The position numbers were made by a program, and so were the translations under genes. Under the pieces are notes generated by a model. The model worked only from the letters and a program-made list of their open reading frames with translations. It made no database searches and was not told the origin of the DNA. A DNA stretch of 64,000 nucleotides from assembly GCF_022489065.1 (NCBI RefSeq), contig NZ_JAKVTW010000016.1:1-64000 (forward strand), written 5' to 3'. This document shows positions 32,152-41,198 of the stretch, piece by piece. Positions within the stretch are counted from its first letter, which is position 1. The number at the start of each line of letters is the position of its first letter. The DNA comes from Vreelandella neptunia. GTDB lineage: Bacteria > Pseudomonadota > Gammaproteobacteria > Pseudomonadales > Halomonadaceae.

Positions 32152-33669
32152 CTATATTAAGCTTGGTATCGTTTTTATGGCATCATATTTCTGTTTAGCA
32201 CTAGCACCTTCAGAGTAAACATCAAATGTAACTGTTCCCGTTTCATGCCCTACTATTGATGACAAGGTGAGGGGAGGGACGTTGTTATGGTGTAGTGTTG
32301 TAATTACGGTTCTTCGTATGCTATGAAAATTATGTGTGATTCCATAGCCTAGTGCTGTTTTAGCTCGCCCGAATTCTTTACTAATATTGTCTGATCTGAT
32401 GCTATATTTATTTCCACCAGAGCTATGTATTAAATAACCGTGTATATCTACGTCTTTTATTAGTTGCTTAATGAGAGGTTTAATAGCAGGGTGGATAGGG
32501 ACTATTCGTATACTCGCATCACTTTTACCTTGTTCTACATCTATAGAGGGTATGCCTTCCTCAAGAATAATATGTTCTGGTTTTAGCTTACAAATCTCTT
32601 CAATACGGAAACCGGTGTAGAAAGCTATTTTCATAGTATTCGCCACTTGATGTTTTTGTTTCTGTATTAGTAAGTCATATATAGGTTTTATTTCATTCAG
32701 TTTATAGGCTTTCCTGTTCTCTACTGCTTTCTGTCCTTTCTTTCTTTCTTTAGGTAATTCGTGTCCTAAGAACGGGTTTTCTTTAATGCTGTAGCGAGAT
32801 TTATAATCAGCATCATATTTTGAAGCCCACTTGTGGAAATTTGATGCAGCATTTATATAATTCTTTTTTGTTTTGACACTTTTTTCAATGCTCTCAAGGA
32901 AGCTATGAAAAGTCTCAAATGAAATATCAAGTTCGTTTTCTTCTAGATATTTTCTAAGTGCTTTTAACTTTGATACAAAACCATCCACAGTTTTAAGAGT
33001 AAGACCTTTTATTTCAAGTTGATGTTTCGCAAATAATTCTAACTTTTTATCTGTAAATATTGTCTTCGGTGTGTATTTATTAGGATCTTTCATAATGCTT
33101 AATAGTTCTTCTGACTGTTTTTGATTAAATTTGCTATAGGTTATGTTTGAGAAGTTATCAAAATCGTTAAAGATTTTGGCTCTAAACTTTATGAATCCAA
33201 TAATGAATTCCATATTTATTTCTGATATTTTTTGCTTGTGATCCGCTTTATATTCTTCTAGTTTTGCTAGCAGACTTTCTTTTTCATCCTTTCTATTTTC
33301 ATACATTGTATCAATCATTGTAATACAGTTCATATAATCATTGTAAAAGTCATCTTCGCTGAAATTTGCTATGCCATTTACAGCATCCATTATGAGTTTT
33401 TCGTCAAACCCACTAATTTCTTTGCCCATTTCATGATGCATGTATTTATGAAATTCGAAGTCGCTAGGTGGTCTACCGTTCCTAGCCTGTTCGATTTGTC
33501 CCTTCCAAACAGATATGTACTGTAATTTGCGAATTTGAGCTTCGTTCTTATTGCCCGTTTTGAGCGATTTTGTTAGCTTCCTACGATTGCCAAAAGCTGG
33601 CCGAACGTCTTCAGGTAGCTCAAGCCGTACATGCCATGTCGATCCTTTCAAAATCAGGTTATCTGCCAT
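32152..33669 (-). CDS. Tyrosine integrase of the element
   Basis: 505 aa. Site-specific recombinase that inserts the element into, and excises it from, tRNA-Ser. The N-terminal part binds arm sites; a core-binding SAM-like domain covers about 200-290. Catalytic residues are visible: the Arg in TGFRIEEICKL, H-x-x-R in HNFHSIRRT, a His in SIVGHETG, and the nucleophile Tyr in FDVYSEG. It is reading into the element, its start about 110 bp from the attachment site. Two AATTTGTCCCA repeats lie between gene and att site. Longer than common integrases (about 400 aa), mainly through the N-terminal half. Confidence 0.9.
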   Translation of the reverse strand: MADNLILKGSTWHVRLELPEDVRPAFGNRRKLTKSLKTGNKNEAQIRKLQYISVWKGQIEQARNGRPPSDFEFHKYMHHEMGKEISGFDEKLIMDAVNGIANFSEDDFYNDYMNCITMIDTMYENRKDEKESLLAKLEEYKADHKQKISEINMEFIIGFIKFRAKIFNDFDNFSNITYSKFNQKQSEELLSIMKDPNKYTPKTIFTDKKLELFAKHQLEIKGLTLKTVDGFVSKLKALRKYLEENELDISFETFHSFLESIEKSVKTKKNYINAASNFHKWASKYDADYKSRYSIKENPFLGHELPKERKKGQKAVENRKAYKLNEIKPIYDLLIQKQKHQVANTMKIAFYTGFRIEEICKLKPEHIILEEGIPSIDVEQGKSDASIRIVPIHPAIKPLIKQLIKDVDIHGYLIHSSGGNKYSIRSDNISKEFGRAKTALGYGITHNFHSIRRTVITTLHHNNVPPLTLSSIVGHETGTVTFDVYSEGASAKQKYDAIKTIPSLI

Positions 33670-33698
33670 GCTTTCCCCTCTCAGCCTTTCGTTATGCT

Positions 33699-33722
33699 AA
33701 TTTGTCCCAATAATTTGTCCCA
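33699..33722. repeat. AATTTGTCCCA direct repeats beside the attachment site
   Basis: Two copies of AATTTGTCCCA start at 33,699 and 33,712, 13 bp apart, between the integrase start and the tRNA-Ser end. They are plausible integrase or excisionase arm-binding sites. Confidence 0.6.
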
Positions 33723-33778
33723 AAATAGCATAGAAACCGCATGGCACAAGCATTTCAACAACTTATTTGCTAAATCTT

Positions 33779-33800
33779 CGGGTCCCTGTCCCTCCGCCAC
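33779..33800 (+). other. Attachment site: 3' end of tRNA-Ser
   Basis: TCCCTGTCCCTCCGCCACC corresponds to the end of a tRNA: TCCCTCC as the 3' acceptor strand, G as the discriminator base typical of tRNA-Ser, then CCA (33,797-33,799). The bases before it do not form a T-arm, anticodon or D-arm, so the tRNA is not intact here. Tyrosine integrases commonly recombine at such tRNA ends, leaving a short duplicate at the distal end. The full gene should lie left of the window at the other junction. Confidence 0.7.
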
Positions 33801-33810
33801 CTCAATACTG

Positions 33811-33840
33811 AAAAGCCTCTGATTCGTCAGAGGCTTTTTT
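33811..33840 (+). terminator. Host terminator of the tRNA-Ser gene
   Basis: AAAAGCCTCTGA and TCAGAGGCTTTTTT form a stem around a short loop and T-run, directly following the tRNA end. It marks the start of chromosomal DNA. Confidence 0.9.
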
Positions 33841-33992
33841 GTGCCTGCGATTTTTCGCGAAATCACCTACGAACATTTATTGAAACAATCAATGGGCTAC
33901 ACTGTTCGCCGTTGCCATTTCGAGTGCAACTATATTGCAGAAATTTCAATGATTTGAGATTTCTACGTTGTTGAGATACCTATTTTTTTGAG

Positions 33993-35135
33993 ATGCCCAT
34001 GTTCTTAAAGCTCTTCCTCTGGTTTATCCGGTTAATTATGTTCGCGATGGTGGTGGTAGCCTTGTTGCCATTAGTGCCTAGCGGTCAGTGGTGGGTCAGG
34101 GTGTGGGATTTTCCACGGCTGCAGTTAACCGCATTACTGGTTTTACCTCTGTTGCTTCTGGGGATGCATGCGTGGCTTAGTCGGCCACGTAAAGAGCACT
34201 TCGCTTTGCTAGCGGTGATCTTGGCGATTGGTAGCTGGCACTTGTGGCATATCTTGCCATTTACCTCCGTCTGGTCGACTGAAGTGCCTTCCGCCGAGAT
34301 TCAACCAGATAAGCCACAGCCAACGGTGAAAGTCCTGACCGCCAATGTCACCTATAGCAACGATCATTACGCCGAAATACTGGCCATGGTTGAGCGTGAG
34401 GATCCTGACCTACTGCTACTGATTGAAGTGGACGATGCGTTAGACGAGGGCCTTGTACCGCTCGATGAGACGTATCCTTATCGTGTTGGGGAGGTGCGTG
34501 AGGAAGGACTCGGGATAGTGCTATGGTCACGTATTCCGCTGCTTGAACAGAGTGTTCAGCATTTGGTCTCAGAACGTCGGCCTTCGGTTTTTGCAACCCT
34601 GGATATGCCAGACATTGGCCCGGTACGATTTATTGGTGCTCACCCGGTGCCGCCGGGCCTGCAGGAGAGAAATGACAGCGAAGAGCGTCGGGACAGTAGC
34701 GAGCGCGATGCCGAGCTGATGCTGATCGCTCGGCATGTTCAGGATGACCCTGACAATCGCTGGATCGTTACCGGTGATTTTAATGATGTCGCATGGTCAG
34801 GCACAACCAAGCTTTTCGCCGATTTGAGCGACCTTAAAGACCCGCGCCGCGGCCGGCAACTGCTGAGTACTTATCACTCGGAGTATCCTTGGTGGCGTTA
34901 TCCGATTGATCACCTGTTCGTCTCTGACGGGTTCCACCTAATCGATATTACCCGGGTGGCGGTCGCTGGCTCCGACCACTTCGGGATTTCAACGATACTC
35001 ACCGCAGCCCAAAAAGATCAAGCGACGCCTGAAGCCTCTGAGGAGGAAGAGCAGGAAGCTGAAGAGATGGTCGAAGAGGGCGCCGAAGACGCCGCTGAGC
35101 ACGATGCTGGTTCCTCCCAATCGGTGGAAGAATAA
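33993..35135 (+). CDS. Membrane-anchored endonuclease/exonuclease/phosphatase family protein
   Basis: 380 aa. Three N-terminal membrane segments (about 5-25, 38-55, 66-88) precede a catalytic domain of the EEP superfamily: VLTANVTYSN, LLLLIEV (metal-binding Glu), VTGDFNDVAWS (Asp/Asn), YPIDHLFVS and GSDHFGI (catalytic Asp-His). The active site faces the periplasm if the third span exits outward. Substrate unknown. The end is an acidic tail (EEEEQEAEEMVEEGAEDAAE). First chromosomal gene beyond the element. Confidence 0.85.
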   Translation: MPMFLKLFLWFIRLIMFAMVVVALLPLVPSGQWWVRVWDFPRLQLTALLVLPLLLLGMHAWLSRPRKEHFALLAVILAIGSWHLWHILPFTSVWSTEVPSAEIQPDKPQPTVKVLTANVTYSNDHYAEILAMVEREDPDLLLLIEVDDALDEGLVPLDETYPYRVGEVREEGLGIVLWSRIPLLEQSVQHLVSERRPSVFATLDMPDIGPVRFIGAHPVPPGLQERNDSEERRDSSERDAELMLIARHVQDDPDNRWIVTGDFNDVAWSGTTKLFADLSDLKDPRRGRQLLSTYHSEYPWWRYPIDHLFVSDGFHLIDITRVAVAGSDHFGISTILTAAQKDQATPEASEEEEQEAEEMVEEGAEDAAEHDAGSSQSVEE

Positions 35136-35189
35136 CCTTCACTAAAAGCTGGAGATCGGTTATCTGGCGAGTTCCAGCACCGCTTTATC

Positions 35190-35933
35190 TCATGCTGTAG
35201 CGGTCTTGATAAGATGAAGATAGAGGGAGTCGAATTCGCCCGCCTGCTTTAGTTTGTTCCAGTCTGGTACGTGCATTTGCGTTTTTACGGTGCTGATCAA
35301 GCCATCAGCACGAAGCACTTGCAGTACTCGGTTTGTGTGAACCTGAGTGATTCCTGTGGCATCGGCTAGCTCAGCTTGGGTCGCAGGCATCTCAAACGTT
35401 CCATTCTCTGCTAGGCCGACTACCTTCAAACGCATTCTCAATTCACAGATTAGATGGGCGATTCGCGTGTAGGCGGGGCGCTGCCCGTTGTTTAATAGCC
35501 ATTCGCGAAAGATGGAAGCGTGTACTAGCGTTTCACGCCAGAAGGCGGCGGTGAGTCGAGGGTAGCGCTCGCATAGTTGGCGCAAATCCTTGTGCTGAAT
35601 AAAGCCGAGCTTGCATGGGCTGATTGAAGCAATATTAATATCTATCACTTTAAGGTGCAGGCTTTGCATATCTGGAACGTCACCAGGTACGTATAGGGAA
35701 AGTATCTGGCGCTTGCCCTCAGCGGTCACCTTGTACATGCAGGTAAAGCCCTCAAGGATCAGACAACACTGTGAGGGTTCATCACCCTCTCTGACTATGT
35801 CTTGATTCGTTTTAATGTCTACCAATTGAATCGGTAAAGCACTAATTGCTTGCTTCTCTTCAACGGAAAGAGGAAAGATACTCTCCATCTTCCGTATCAT
35901 GAGTTCATGGGGTGTGGGGGCTAGTGTCGTCAT
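35190..35933 (-). CDS. Crp/Fnr-family transcriptional regulator
   Basis: 247 aa. An N-terminal cyclic-nucleotide-binding-like beta roll (about 25-135) and a C-terminal winged helix (about 165-230, with ATQAELADATGITQVHTNRV as helix-turn-helix). No Fnr cysteine cluster at the N-terminus, so it is not a classic oxygen sensor. The sensed signal is unknown. It is 18 bases downstream of the K+ channel gene on the same strand and may be co-transcribed with it. Confidence 0.85.
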   Translation of the reverse strand: MTTLAPTPHELMIRKMESIFPLSVEEKQAISALPIQLVDIKTNQDIVREGDEPSQCCLILEGFTCMYKVTAEGKRQILSLYVPGDVPDMQSLHLKVIDINIASISPCKLGFIQHKDLRQLCERYPRLTAAFWRETLVHASIFREWLLNNGQRPAYTRIAHLICELRMRLKVVGLAENGTFEMPATQAELADATGITQVHTNRVLQVLRADGLISTVKTQMHVPDWNKLKQAGEFDSLYLHLIKTATA

Positions 35934-35951
35934 GTTCGGTTTACATTCCTT

Positions 35952-37013
35952 TTAGCCAGCATTGGCGAGCAGTTCGCTCAGTTGGCGCTCGGAAAGCCGC
36001 GTATTTGCCATATAGTAAATGATGTCACCATCCATGAGTGGTCGGTCTGAAGCTGGGTTGAGCATACTGCCTTCGTCATCGTCCTGATTACTGGCAAGCC
36101 CAAGCATCGTGGCGTTGCAAACCTTTTTCGCTTGCATAAACAGATAACCAAAAGTTGCACCACTGGGTGGGTTGCTAAGTTTGGTTTGATACTGGGTAGC
36201 CCCGCGATCCACCGCAAGCAGCTCGTTGACCACCCGCGAAATGCCTGCATCAGACGCCGAGCGTACCAGCATTTCTAGCGCCAATGCTTGGGTGCACTCA
36301 ATACCTGGCAAGGTGCGCCGTAGCATCGCCGCTGTGTCAGGATTTGCGCAGTGGGCAACCAGATGAGCGCCTTTGCCTTTGAGGCTGTAGGCACTCAGTG
36401 CGACGGTGGCCACCCGGTCATCGCTTGTGTCGTAAATAATAATACGACTAGCGTTCTCAACACCCGCGCGTTTGAGAAGATCCGCATTGGAAAAGCTTTC
36501 GCCTTTAATAAATTTCAAATCGGCAGGGCGGGGATTGCTCATCTCTTTGGTAACGCAGAGCACTATTTCATCAGGCAGGCTTTTATCGGCTTTGAGTATA
36601 TCCAAAATGCGTTCTGTGGTTTCGCCATGCCAGCCGATGACTAAGGTATGGCCGGTAAGATGGCTAAAGTCACCTTTGCCTTGCATTTGTAGCCTCCAAA
36701 AAATTGAGAGCGTGACGGTGGCTTTACCAATCAACGCCGCAAATAATGAAATGCCGCCTGGAATAAGGTAAAGCGTAGTGATCCATTTGCCCGCTACCGT
36801 TTCAGGGCTAAAATCCCCAAAACCGACGGTGCTTGCAACCACGACGTAAAAATAAACCCAGTCTGTAAATGAATCGGCCATTGCTTCGCCGACCATTGAA
36901 AAAAGCACCCAGGTAGATCCCATATGTGCGAGCACTATAAGCAGTAAAAATGTCCACGAAATTTGAAGCGTTGACGCTTTGAGGACACGGAGCAGTCGCT
37001 GAATAACGGGCAT
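35952..37013 (-). CDS. Two-span potassium channel with RCK/TrkA-N domain
   Basis: 353 aa. Membrane helix (about 17-40), pore loop with TVGFGD selectivity filter (about 62-67), second helix (about 75-100), then a cytoplasmic Rossmann-type RCK domain starting LVIGWHGET. A further C-terminal domain (about 280-350) resembles TrkA-C. This is the plan of MthK/Kch-like K+ channels gated by a ligand on the RCK ring. It suits a halophile's K+ handling. Confidence 0.85.
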   Translation of the reverse strand: MPVIQRLLRVLKASTLQISWTFLLLIVLAHMGSTWVLFSMVGEAMADSFTDWVYFYVVVASTVGFGDFSPETVAGKWITTLYLIPGGISLFAALIGKATVTLSIFWRLQMQGKGDFSHLTGHTLVIGWHGETTERILDILKADKSLPDEIVLCVTKEMSNPRPADLKFIKGESFSNADLLKRAGVENASRIIIYDTSDDRVATVALSAYSLKGKGAHLVAHCANPDTAAMLRRTLPGIECTQALALEMLVRSASDAGISRVVNELLAVDRGATQYQTKLSNPPSGATFGYLFMQAKKVCNATMLGLASNQDDDEGSMLNPASDRPLMDGDIIYYMANTRLSERQLSELLANAG

Positions 37014-37102
37014 AACGGTCTCTTACGGTGATGGTGTTACAGTTTATGGCGCTTAATGCGGGAGTCTGGGAGCTAGCGTCAGTCATCGTACGCTGAATGA
37101 AC

Positions 37103-37132
37103 AAAAAAGGGTCGCTATTAGCGACCCTTTAA
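37103..37132. terminator. Bidirectional terminator
   Basis: AAAAAAGGGTCGC and GCGACCCTTTAA form a 9-bp stem between the K+ channel gene and the next minus-strand gene. It ends the 37,164 gene on the minus strand, where the T-run lies. Confidence 0.75.
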
Positions 37133-37163
37133 TTTATTAATTACTTAAATCATAAATAGGTAT

Positions 37164-37307
37164 TTATGCGAAACGCTTAGCGATCCAGGAAAATGCGCTG
37201 TCGGTCAGTGATTTTTTACCGTGATGTTCGCGATGCTGACTCCAGATCATACCGCCAGAAACAACCGCTAGGCTCATCAGCATTCCGGCAAGAATAAGTT
37301 CATTCAT
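37164..37307 (-). CDS. Small membrane protein, 47 aa
   Basis: MNELILAGMLMSLAVVSGGM gives one N-terminal membrane span; a basic tail follows (HREHHGKKSLTD...IAKRFA). Its start overlaps the stop of the upstream 108-aa gene by 4 bases, so the two are translationally coupled. Function unknown; the coupling argues that it is real. Confidence 0.65.
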   Translation of the reverse strand: MNELILAGMLMSLAVVSGGMIWSQHREHHGKKSLTDSAFSWIAKRFA

Positions 37308-37630
37308 GGCTTACTTTCCTCATCTGAGGTTTTATCCCGCTCCACATAACCATAGCCGAACGACCCTACAAAGATCAAGAGTATACCCAGGCCTACCCCC
37401 ATCCAAACATTATCGGTATTCAGGCTAGGGTTGGTAACCACCCAACCTGCTGTGAAGCAGGTGGCGACCACGATAACCCCGACGTTTCGGGTAGCTTCTA
37501 AAAACTGCTGGCGGGTCGCTCGGGCGCCGATTCTCCTGCGCACTGTCAGAGCCCTGCGTTCGTGTAGGCTCTTATTAAGCCTGGCACGCAGAGCCTCTTG
37601 CGGGTCTTTTCCATCATGCGGCTCTTTCAC
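37304..37630 (-). CDS. Hypothetical membrane protein, 108 aa
   Basis: A basic, arginine-rich N-terminus (about 1-45) is followed by two membrane spans (about 48-66 and 76-93) and a charged tail. No family recognised. Coupled to the 47-aa protein gene downstream. Confidence 0.7.
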   Translation of the reverse strand: MKEPHDGKDPQEALRARLNKSLHERRALTVRRRIGARATRQQFLEATRNVGVIVVATCFTAGWVVTNPSLNTDNVWMGVGLGILLIFVGSFGYGYVERDKTSDEESKP

Positions 37631-37678
37631 GCGCCCACCTGTTATTAAGCCAGCAACATCATTGTGAAGAGAACATTA

Positions 37679-37849
37679 TTAAAAGCCTGCCTTATTTACT
37701 TGGGTTCCGCGTATGCAGTCGCCATAAACCATCGTGTCGCCAGCCTCTTCAGCGAGTTGGCGGCAGTCGGCCGTTCTGGAAGAAGTAGGGCCTGAGCTAC
37801 AGCCTGCAAGCATAAAGGCCACAAGGCAGAGGGGCAGAAACGTTTTCAT
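37679..37849 (-). CDS. Small lipoprotein, 56 aa
   Basis: MKTFLPLCLVAFMLAGCSSG gives a lipoprotein signal with lipobox LAGC (Cys17) and Ser at +2, predicting outer-membrane sorting. Two more cysteines (29 and 45) could pair. AGGAG lies 6 bases before the ATG. Short mature part of unknown role. Confidence 0.7.
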   Translation of the reverse strand: MKTFLPLCLVAFMLAGCSSGPTSSRTADCRQLAEEAGDTMVYGDCIRGTQVNKAGF

Positions 37850-37938
37850 TGATAACTCCTTTTCAGCAAAAAATCCTTACGCCATGCAACATCATCGTTG
37901 ATCAACGTGTTCGATGAACGACTTTTGGCAATTTTAAT

Positions 37939-38421
37939 CTAGGGGCCACAGGTCCATAAACCATTAATAGTTGGTTGATCTGATCCAACGACCATTAACT
38001 CTGCGGGGTAGGGAGGCGATTCACCGCTCCCTTGTGGTTCGCCTGTTATGGAAACTTGAACAGCGTTGCCATCTCCTTCAAACGTGGCGCCACGTAACAT
38101 GCCATCAAAGCCACCAGGGGCGCTGACAGGGTGAAGCTCGTTGTCTAGCTTGATGAGCCCTTTGGCAGGATCAGATGAGGCAACTACGCCCATTGCGATT
38201 AGTAGAACAGATTCGCTGTTAGTGGTGAAGGAGCAGCCAAGCTCACCTTGCAGTGAGGCGTTGCGCATATCATTTTCAGAAAGAGGCGCAAGGCGATGCT
38301 CGGGCGTGGTAGGGGTGGAGGCTTTTTGTCCTTCTGAACCGTTTCTATCATTTTCCTGCGTACAGGCCGCAAGCGAAAGGGCAGCCAACACACTAGCTAA
38401 AATAGCTTTATCAACGTTCAT
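37939..38421 (-). CDS. Hypothetical lipoprotein, 160 aa
   Basis: Start chosen at 38,421 so that the protein opens with a signal (MNVDKAILASVLAALSLAAC) ending in lipobox LAAC; an in-frame ATG seven codons earlier would add a hydrophilic extension. The mature part is Gly/Ser-rich, then a beta-rich domain with a Cys pair (about 64 and 158). Probably in the envelope. No family recognised. Confidence 0.65.
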   Translation of the reverse strand: MNVDKAILASVLAALSLAACTQENDRNGSEGQKASTPTTPEHRLAPLSENDMRNASLQGELGCSFTTNSESVLLIAMGVVASSDPAKGLIKLDNELHPVSAPGGFDGMLRGATFEGDGNAVQVSITGEPQGSGESPPYPAELMVVGSDQPTINGLWTCGP

Positions 38422-38517
38422 TGCTAATGTCTCCGGTTCCATGGATGAATTTACCTGCGGAACATCCTGTCGAATGAATATGTCCCACTAAAACACCTTA
38501 CCACTAGGAAAATGAGC

Positions 38518-38703
38518 ATGGATCGTATATTCGCATGGGATCACCACCACCGTCAGGTTGTTTACCGCATTCCTGGGCATAAGCATGAGGACGGCAGAGA
38601 AGACAGCGATCTATCACCTGTTTGGGTACCTGCGGAGGAGTCAGATTTACCGGAAGGGGTAACGGTTGAGGATTTGCGCGATGTTTCCGTTAAGGATGAG
38701 TAG
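38518..38703 (+). CDS. Small hypothetical protein, 61 aa
   Basis: MDRIFAWDHHHRQVVYRIPG: His-rich start, acidic end, no membrane span. AGGAA is 7 bases before the ATG at 38,518; an ATG at 38,512 is too close. No family recognised. Confidence 0.55.
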   Translation: MDRIFAWDHHHRQVVYRIPGHKHEDGREDSDLSPVWVPAEESDLPEGVTVEDLRDVSVKDE

Positions 38704-38845
38704 CAGGTAGCTATGAGCTTTTAACTCTTTTTTATAAGCGTTATATAAAGACTTCCAAGGCGCTTTCTTGGCACATAAATAGATTGTGTTTGGCATGTTT
38801 TCGGCTACTATGCGATTAACATCTACCTCCTCTGGATATATCCTC

Positions 38846-39028
38846 ATGTTAAAAGGTTTGATCGTCTGTTTTGCGGTGCTGTTTGCGCAATTGGCGGTAC
38901 TGCATGTGATTGATGCTCGACTTTACAGTTCACCGCAAGATGCGCGTCAAGCAGCGGTGACAACAGTAACGCCGCACAAAGATGAGAAAGAAGACGAAGA
39001 AGAAGAAGAAGAAGAAGTACAGAGTTAA
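38846..39028 (+). CDS. Small single-span membrane protein with poly-Glu tail, 60 aa
   Basis: MLKGLIVCFAVLFAQLAVLH is an N-terminal span or signal anchor; the tail ends in an uninterrupted Glu run (KEDEEEEEEEVQS). The start is uncertain: an in-frame ATG at 38,786 would add 20 residues. The poly-Glu codons form a GAA repeat that may slip. Confidence 0.5.
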   Translation: MLKGLIVCFAVLFAQLAVLHVIDARLYSSPQDARQAAVTTVTPHKDEKEDEEEEEEEVQS

Positions 39029-39062
39029 GCAGAGGTTATTTTTACATAGCGACATCAATAAT

Positions 39063-39089
39063 AAGCCTCTAGCGGCACTCAGTGCCGCT
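39063..39089 (-). terminator. Long palindrome ending the dienelactone hydrolase gene
   Basis: CTCTAGCGGCACT and AGTGCCGCTAGAG are perfect 13-bp arms around one base, followed on the minus strand by a short T-rich stretch. Confidence 0.7.
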
Positions 39090-39101
39090 AGAGCGTCGTT
39101 A

Positions 39102-39860
39102 TTAAAGCATTTCGTCCAACCATTCATTAAAGGCTGCCCAGGAGCGTTGATCGGCGCGTTCGTGGTACGCATCGCTGTCAAACACGCTAAACGCGTGTGG
39201 CGCACCTGAATAAATGCCTACCTCGTAAGTAACACCCGCAGTTTCTAGTTCATCTGCCAGAGTGGCAACGTCATCCAAGCTCACTGAAGTGTCTGCACCA
39301 CCATGGGCGATGAAGATAGGCGGTGTTTCACTTGTGTAAGCTTGACCATCGGGTGTCGTTAGCCCGCCATGGAAGCTGCTATAAGCCGCAATATTTTCAG
39401 CCTCGCCGGAACGAGCAATCTCAAGCGCCACCGCACCACCAAAACAGTATCCCATTATCACCGTTTGTTCAGCCGCGCCTTGTTCTCTTGCTTGCGCTAA
39501 ACCGCCCAGTGTTAAGGTGCGCATGCGCTCCCGATCTTGGTACAGGCGGTTAGTCGCGGCTCGCTTATCGTCTACTGCCTGGGGGCGATTACCTTCACCG
39601 TAGAGATCGACAGCAAATACGTCATAGCCCTCATCGGCGAGCATATCAGCGCGTTGGCGCTCGTAGTCGTCTAATCCATCCCAGTCGTGAACGATGAGTA
39701 CGCTGCCCTTGGGGGAGTCTCCTCCCGAAACGAAATAACCCTGGAAAACCTCTTCATTCACACTATACGGAATATCGTCACCCGCCGGTGTAAAGGCGAA
39801 AGCAGGTAGTGTCACTGCGAAAAGTGTTAACGCACTGGTAGAAAGAGGGATTTTATTCAT
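39102..39860 (-). CDS. Exported dienelactone hydrolase family protein
   Basis: 252 aa from 39,860, which gives a clean signal peptide (MNKIPLSTSALTLFAVTLPA, cut after AFA). Alpha/beta-hydrolase fold with the DLH nucleophile motif GYCFGG (Cys), an acid in the VFAVDLYGEG region and a late His in SGAPHAFSVF. The true substrate is unknown and need not be dienelactone. The export signal is unusual for the classic cytoplasmic enzyme but common in this broader family. Confidence 0.85.
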   Translation of the reverse strand: MNKIPLSTSALTLFAVTLPAFAFTPAGDDIPYSVNEEVFQGYFVSGGDSPKGSVLIVHDWDGLDDYERQRADMLADEGYDVFAVDLYGEGNRPQAVDDKRAATNRLYQDRERMRTLTLGGLAQAREQGAAEQTVIMGYCFGGAVALEIARSGEAENIAAYSSFHGGLTTPDGQAYTSETPPIFIAHGGADTSVSLDDVATLADELETAGVTYEVGIYSGAPHAFSVFDSDAYHERADQRSWAAFNEWLDEML

Positions 39861-40034
39861 TGTTTCAGTGTCCAATTGGGTGTTCAGGAAGCATAGACAA
39901 TGCTTTTAGAACTGATTCAACGTTGAATAACCATTTGTGGGCAAGACGGTACGAGAAAGACAAAGGCTTGCGTCTGGAACTCGGTAACGGCATCCTTGTC
40001 AGTTGTTGGAAATACCATTAGGGAGCATGAACAC

Positions 40035-40715
40035 ATGGCTTACAACGATTTGCGTACGGCACGTCCTCAGTCGAGCGGCGTTGCTAACAGCGTTAGCACT
40101 AACAAGGTGTTACGTAACACATACGCGCTACTGGCAATGACACTGCTGTTCTCAGCGGTAACGGCTGGCGCAGCTGTGGCTCTAGGTATTCAACAAATGA
40201 ACATTTTTGTGTTCTTTATTGGTGCTTATGGCCTGATGTTTCTGGTACACAAAACGGCTAATTCTGCAGCTGGCTTGTTAGCAACATTTGCGTTTACTGG
40301 CTTTATGGGCTTTACGTTAGGTCCGATTTTGTCAGCTTACCTAACGCTACCTAATGGCGGTGCATTGATTATGAATGCATTGGCCATGACAGGTCTGACG
40401 TTTGTTGGTTTGTCAGCTGTTGCGCTAACGACCAAGAAAGACTTTAGCTTCTTAAGCAATTTCCTGATGGCCGGTGCCATCGTGCTGATTCTTGCCATGG
40501 TCGCAGGAATCTTCTTCAACATTCCTGCGCTATCGCTGATGGTGTCTGCAGGTTTCGTACTGTTTGCATCAGCCGCGATCCTGTATCAAACCAGTGAGAT
40601 TATTCACCGTGCTGGCGAGACCAATTACATTCTCGCCACCGTGACGCTCTACGTATCCATCTACAACTTGTTTGTTAGCTTGTTGTCGATTCTGGGTATT
40701 ATGAGCAACGACTGA
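40035..40715 (+). CDS. yccA: BAX inhibitor-1/YccA family membrane protein
   Basis: 226 aa with seven membrane segments. The start at 40,035 follows AGGGAGCATG and gives the family start MAYNDLRTARPQ; an in-frame ATG at 39,996 has no ribosome site. In E. coli YccA is a substrate and modulator of the FtsH protease, protecting SecY. Family signatures are the second span, LGPILSAYLTLPNG, and the C-terminal ATVTLYVSIYNLFVSLLSIL. A terminator follows. Confidence 0.9.
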   Translation: MAYNDLRTARPQSSGVANSVSTNKVLRNTYALLAMTLLFSAVTAGAAVALGIQQMNIFVFFIGAYGLMFLVHKTANSAAGLLATFAFTGFMGFTLGPILSAYLTLPNGGALIMNALAMTGLTFVGLSAVALTTKKDFSFLSNFLMAGAIVLILAMVAGIFFNIPALSLMVSAGFVLFASAAILYQTSEIIHRAGETNYILATVTLYVSIYNLFVSLLSILGIMSND

Positions 40716-40738
40716 TCTCAAGCAGAGCTAGAGGTAAT

Positions 40739-40770
40739 GACAGACCCTTTTTAGGGTCTGTCTTTTTTTA
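40739..40770 (+). terminator. Rho-independent terminator after yccA
   Basis: GACAGACCCT and AGGGTCTGTCTTTTTTT form a 10-bp stem and T-run. Confidence 0.9.
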
Positions 40771-40797
40771 GGGCAAATGTCATTAGGTATCAAGATG

Positions 40798-41187
40798 ATG
40801 CAGTACGGCTTATTGGTGATGGGCGCACCCTATAGCAGCCCTGCACCACACTCTGCATTGCGCTTCGCCCATGCCGTTCTAGACCGTGGGCATCAGGTTG
40901 CAGGCGTGTTTTTCTACCACGACGGGGTTCATAATGCCTCTTCATTAATGGCACCGCCCCAGGACGAACTGAATCTGCATGACGCCTGGATCGAGCTGCA
41001 CCAGCAGCATGCAATTCCACTAGACGTATGTATCGCCGCTGCATTGCGTCGCGGTCTAATGAGCGAGTCGGAAGCGCAACGTCATGGTAAACAGGCATTC
41101 AATATTGCATCTCCTTTTGAGCTAACCGGTCTTGGCCAACTCCTTGAGCTACAGCAACGCTCAGCCCGCTTCATTACTTTTGCTTGA
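40798..41187 (+). CDS. tusD: Sulfurtransferase TusD
   Basis: 129 aa. Sulfur-relay subunit that accepts persulfide from TusA and passes it on within the TusBCD hexamer for 2-thiouridine formation on tRNA. DsrE fold; the active Cys is in LDVCIAAALRRG (about 78-89). Start taken at 40,798 (MQYGLLVMGAPYSS); two other in-frame ATGs lie just upstream. First gene of tusDCB-tusE. Confidence 0.9.
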   Translation: MQYGLLVMGAPYSSPAPHSALRFAHAVLDRGHQVAGVFFYHDGVHNASSLMAPPQDELNLHDAWIELHQQHAIPLDVCIAAALRRGLMSESEAQRHGKQAFNIASPFELTGLGQLLELQQRSARFITFA

Positions 41188-41198
41188 AAGGAGAACCC

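Noticed and set aside
33700..33800. Intact tRNA-Ser gene at the right junction
   Set aside because: Only the acceptor 3' strand, discriminator and CCA are present; no anticodon or D arm can be folded upstream.
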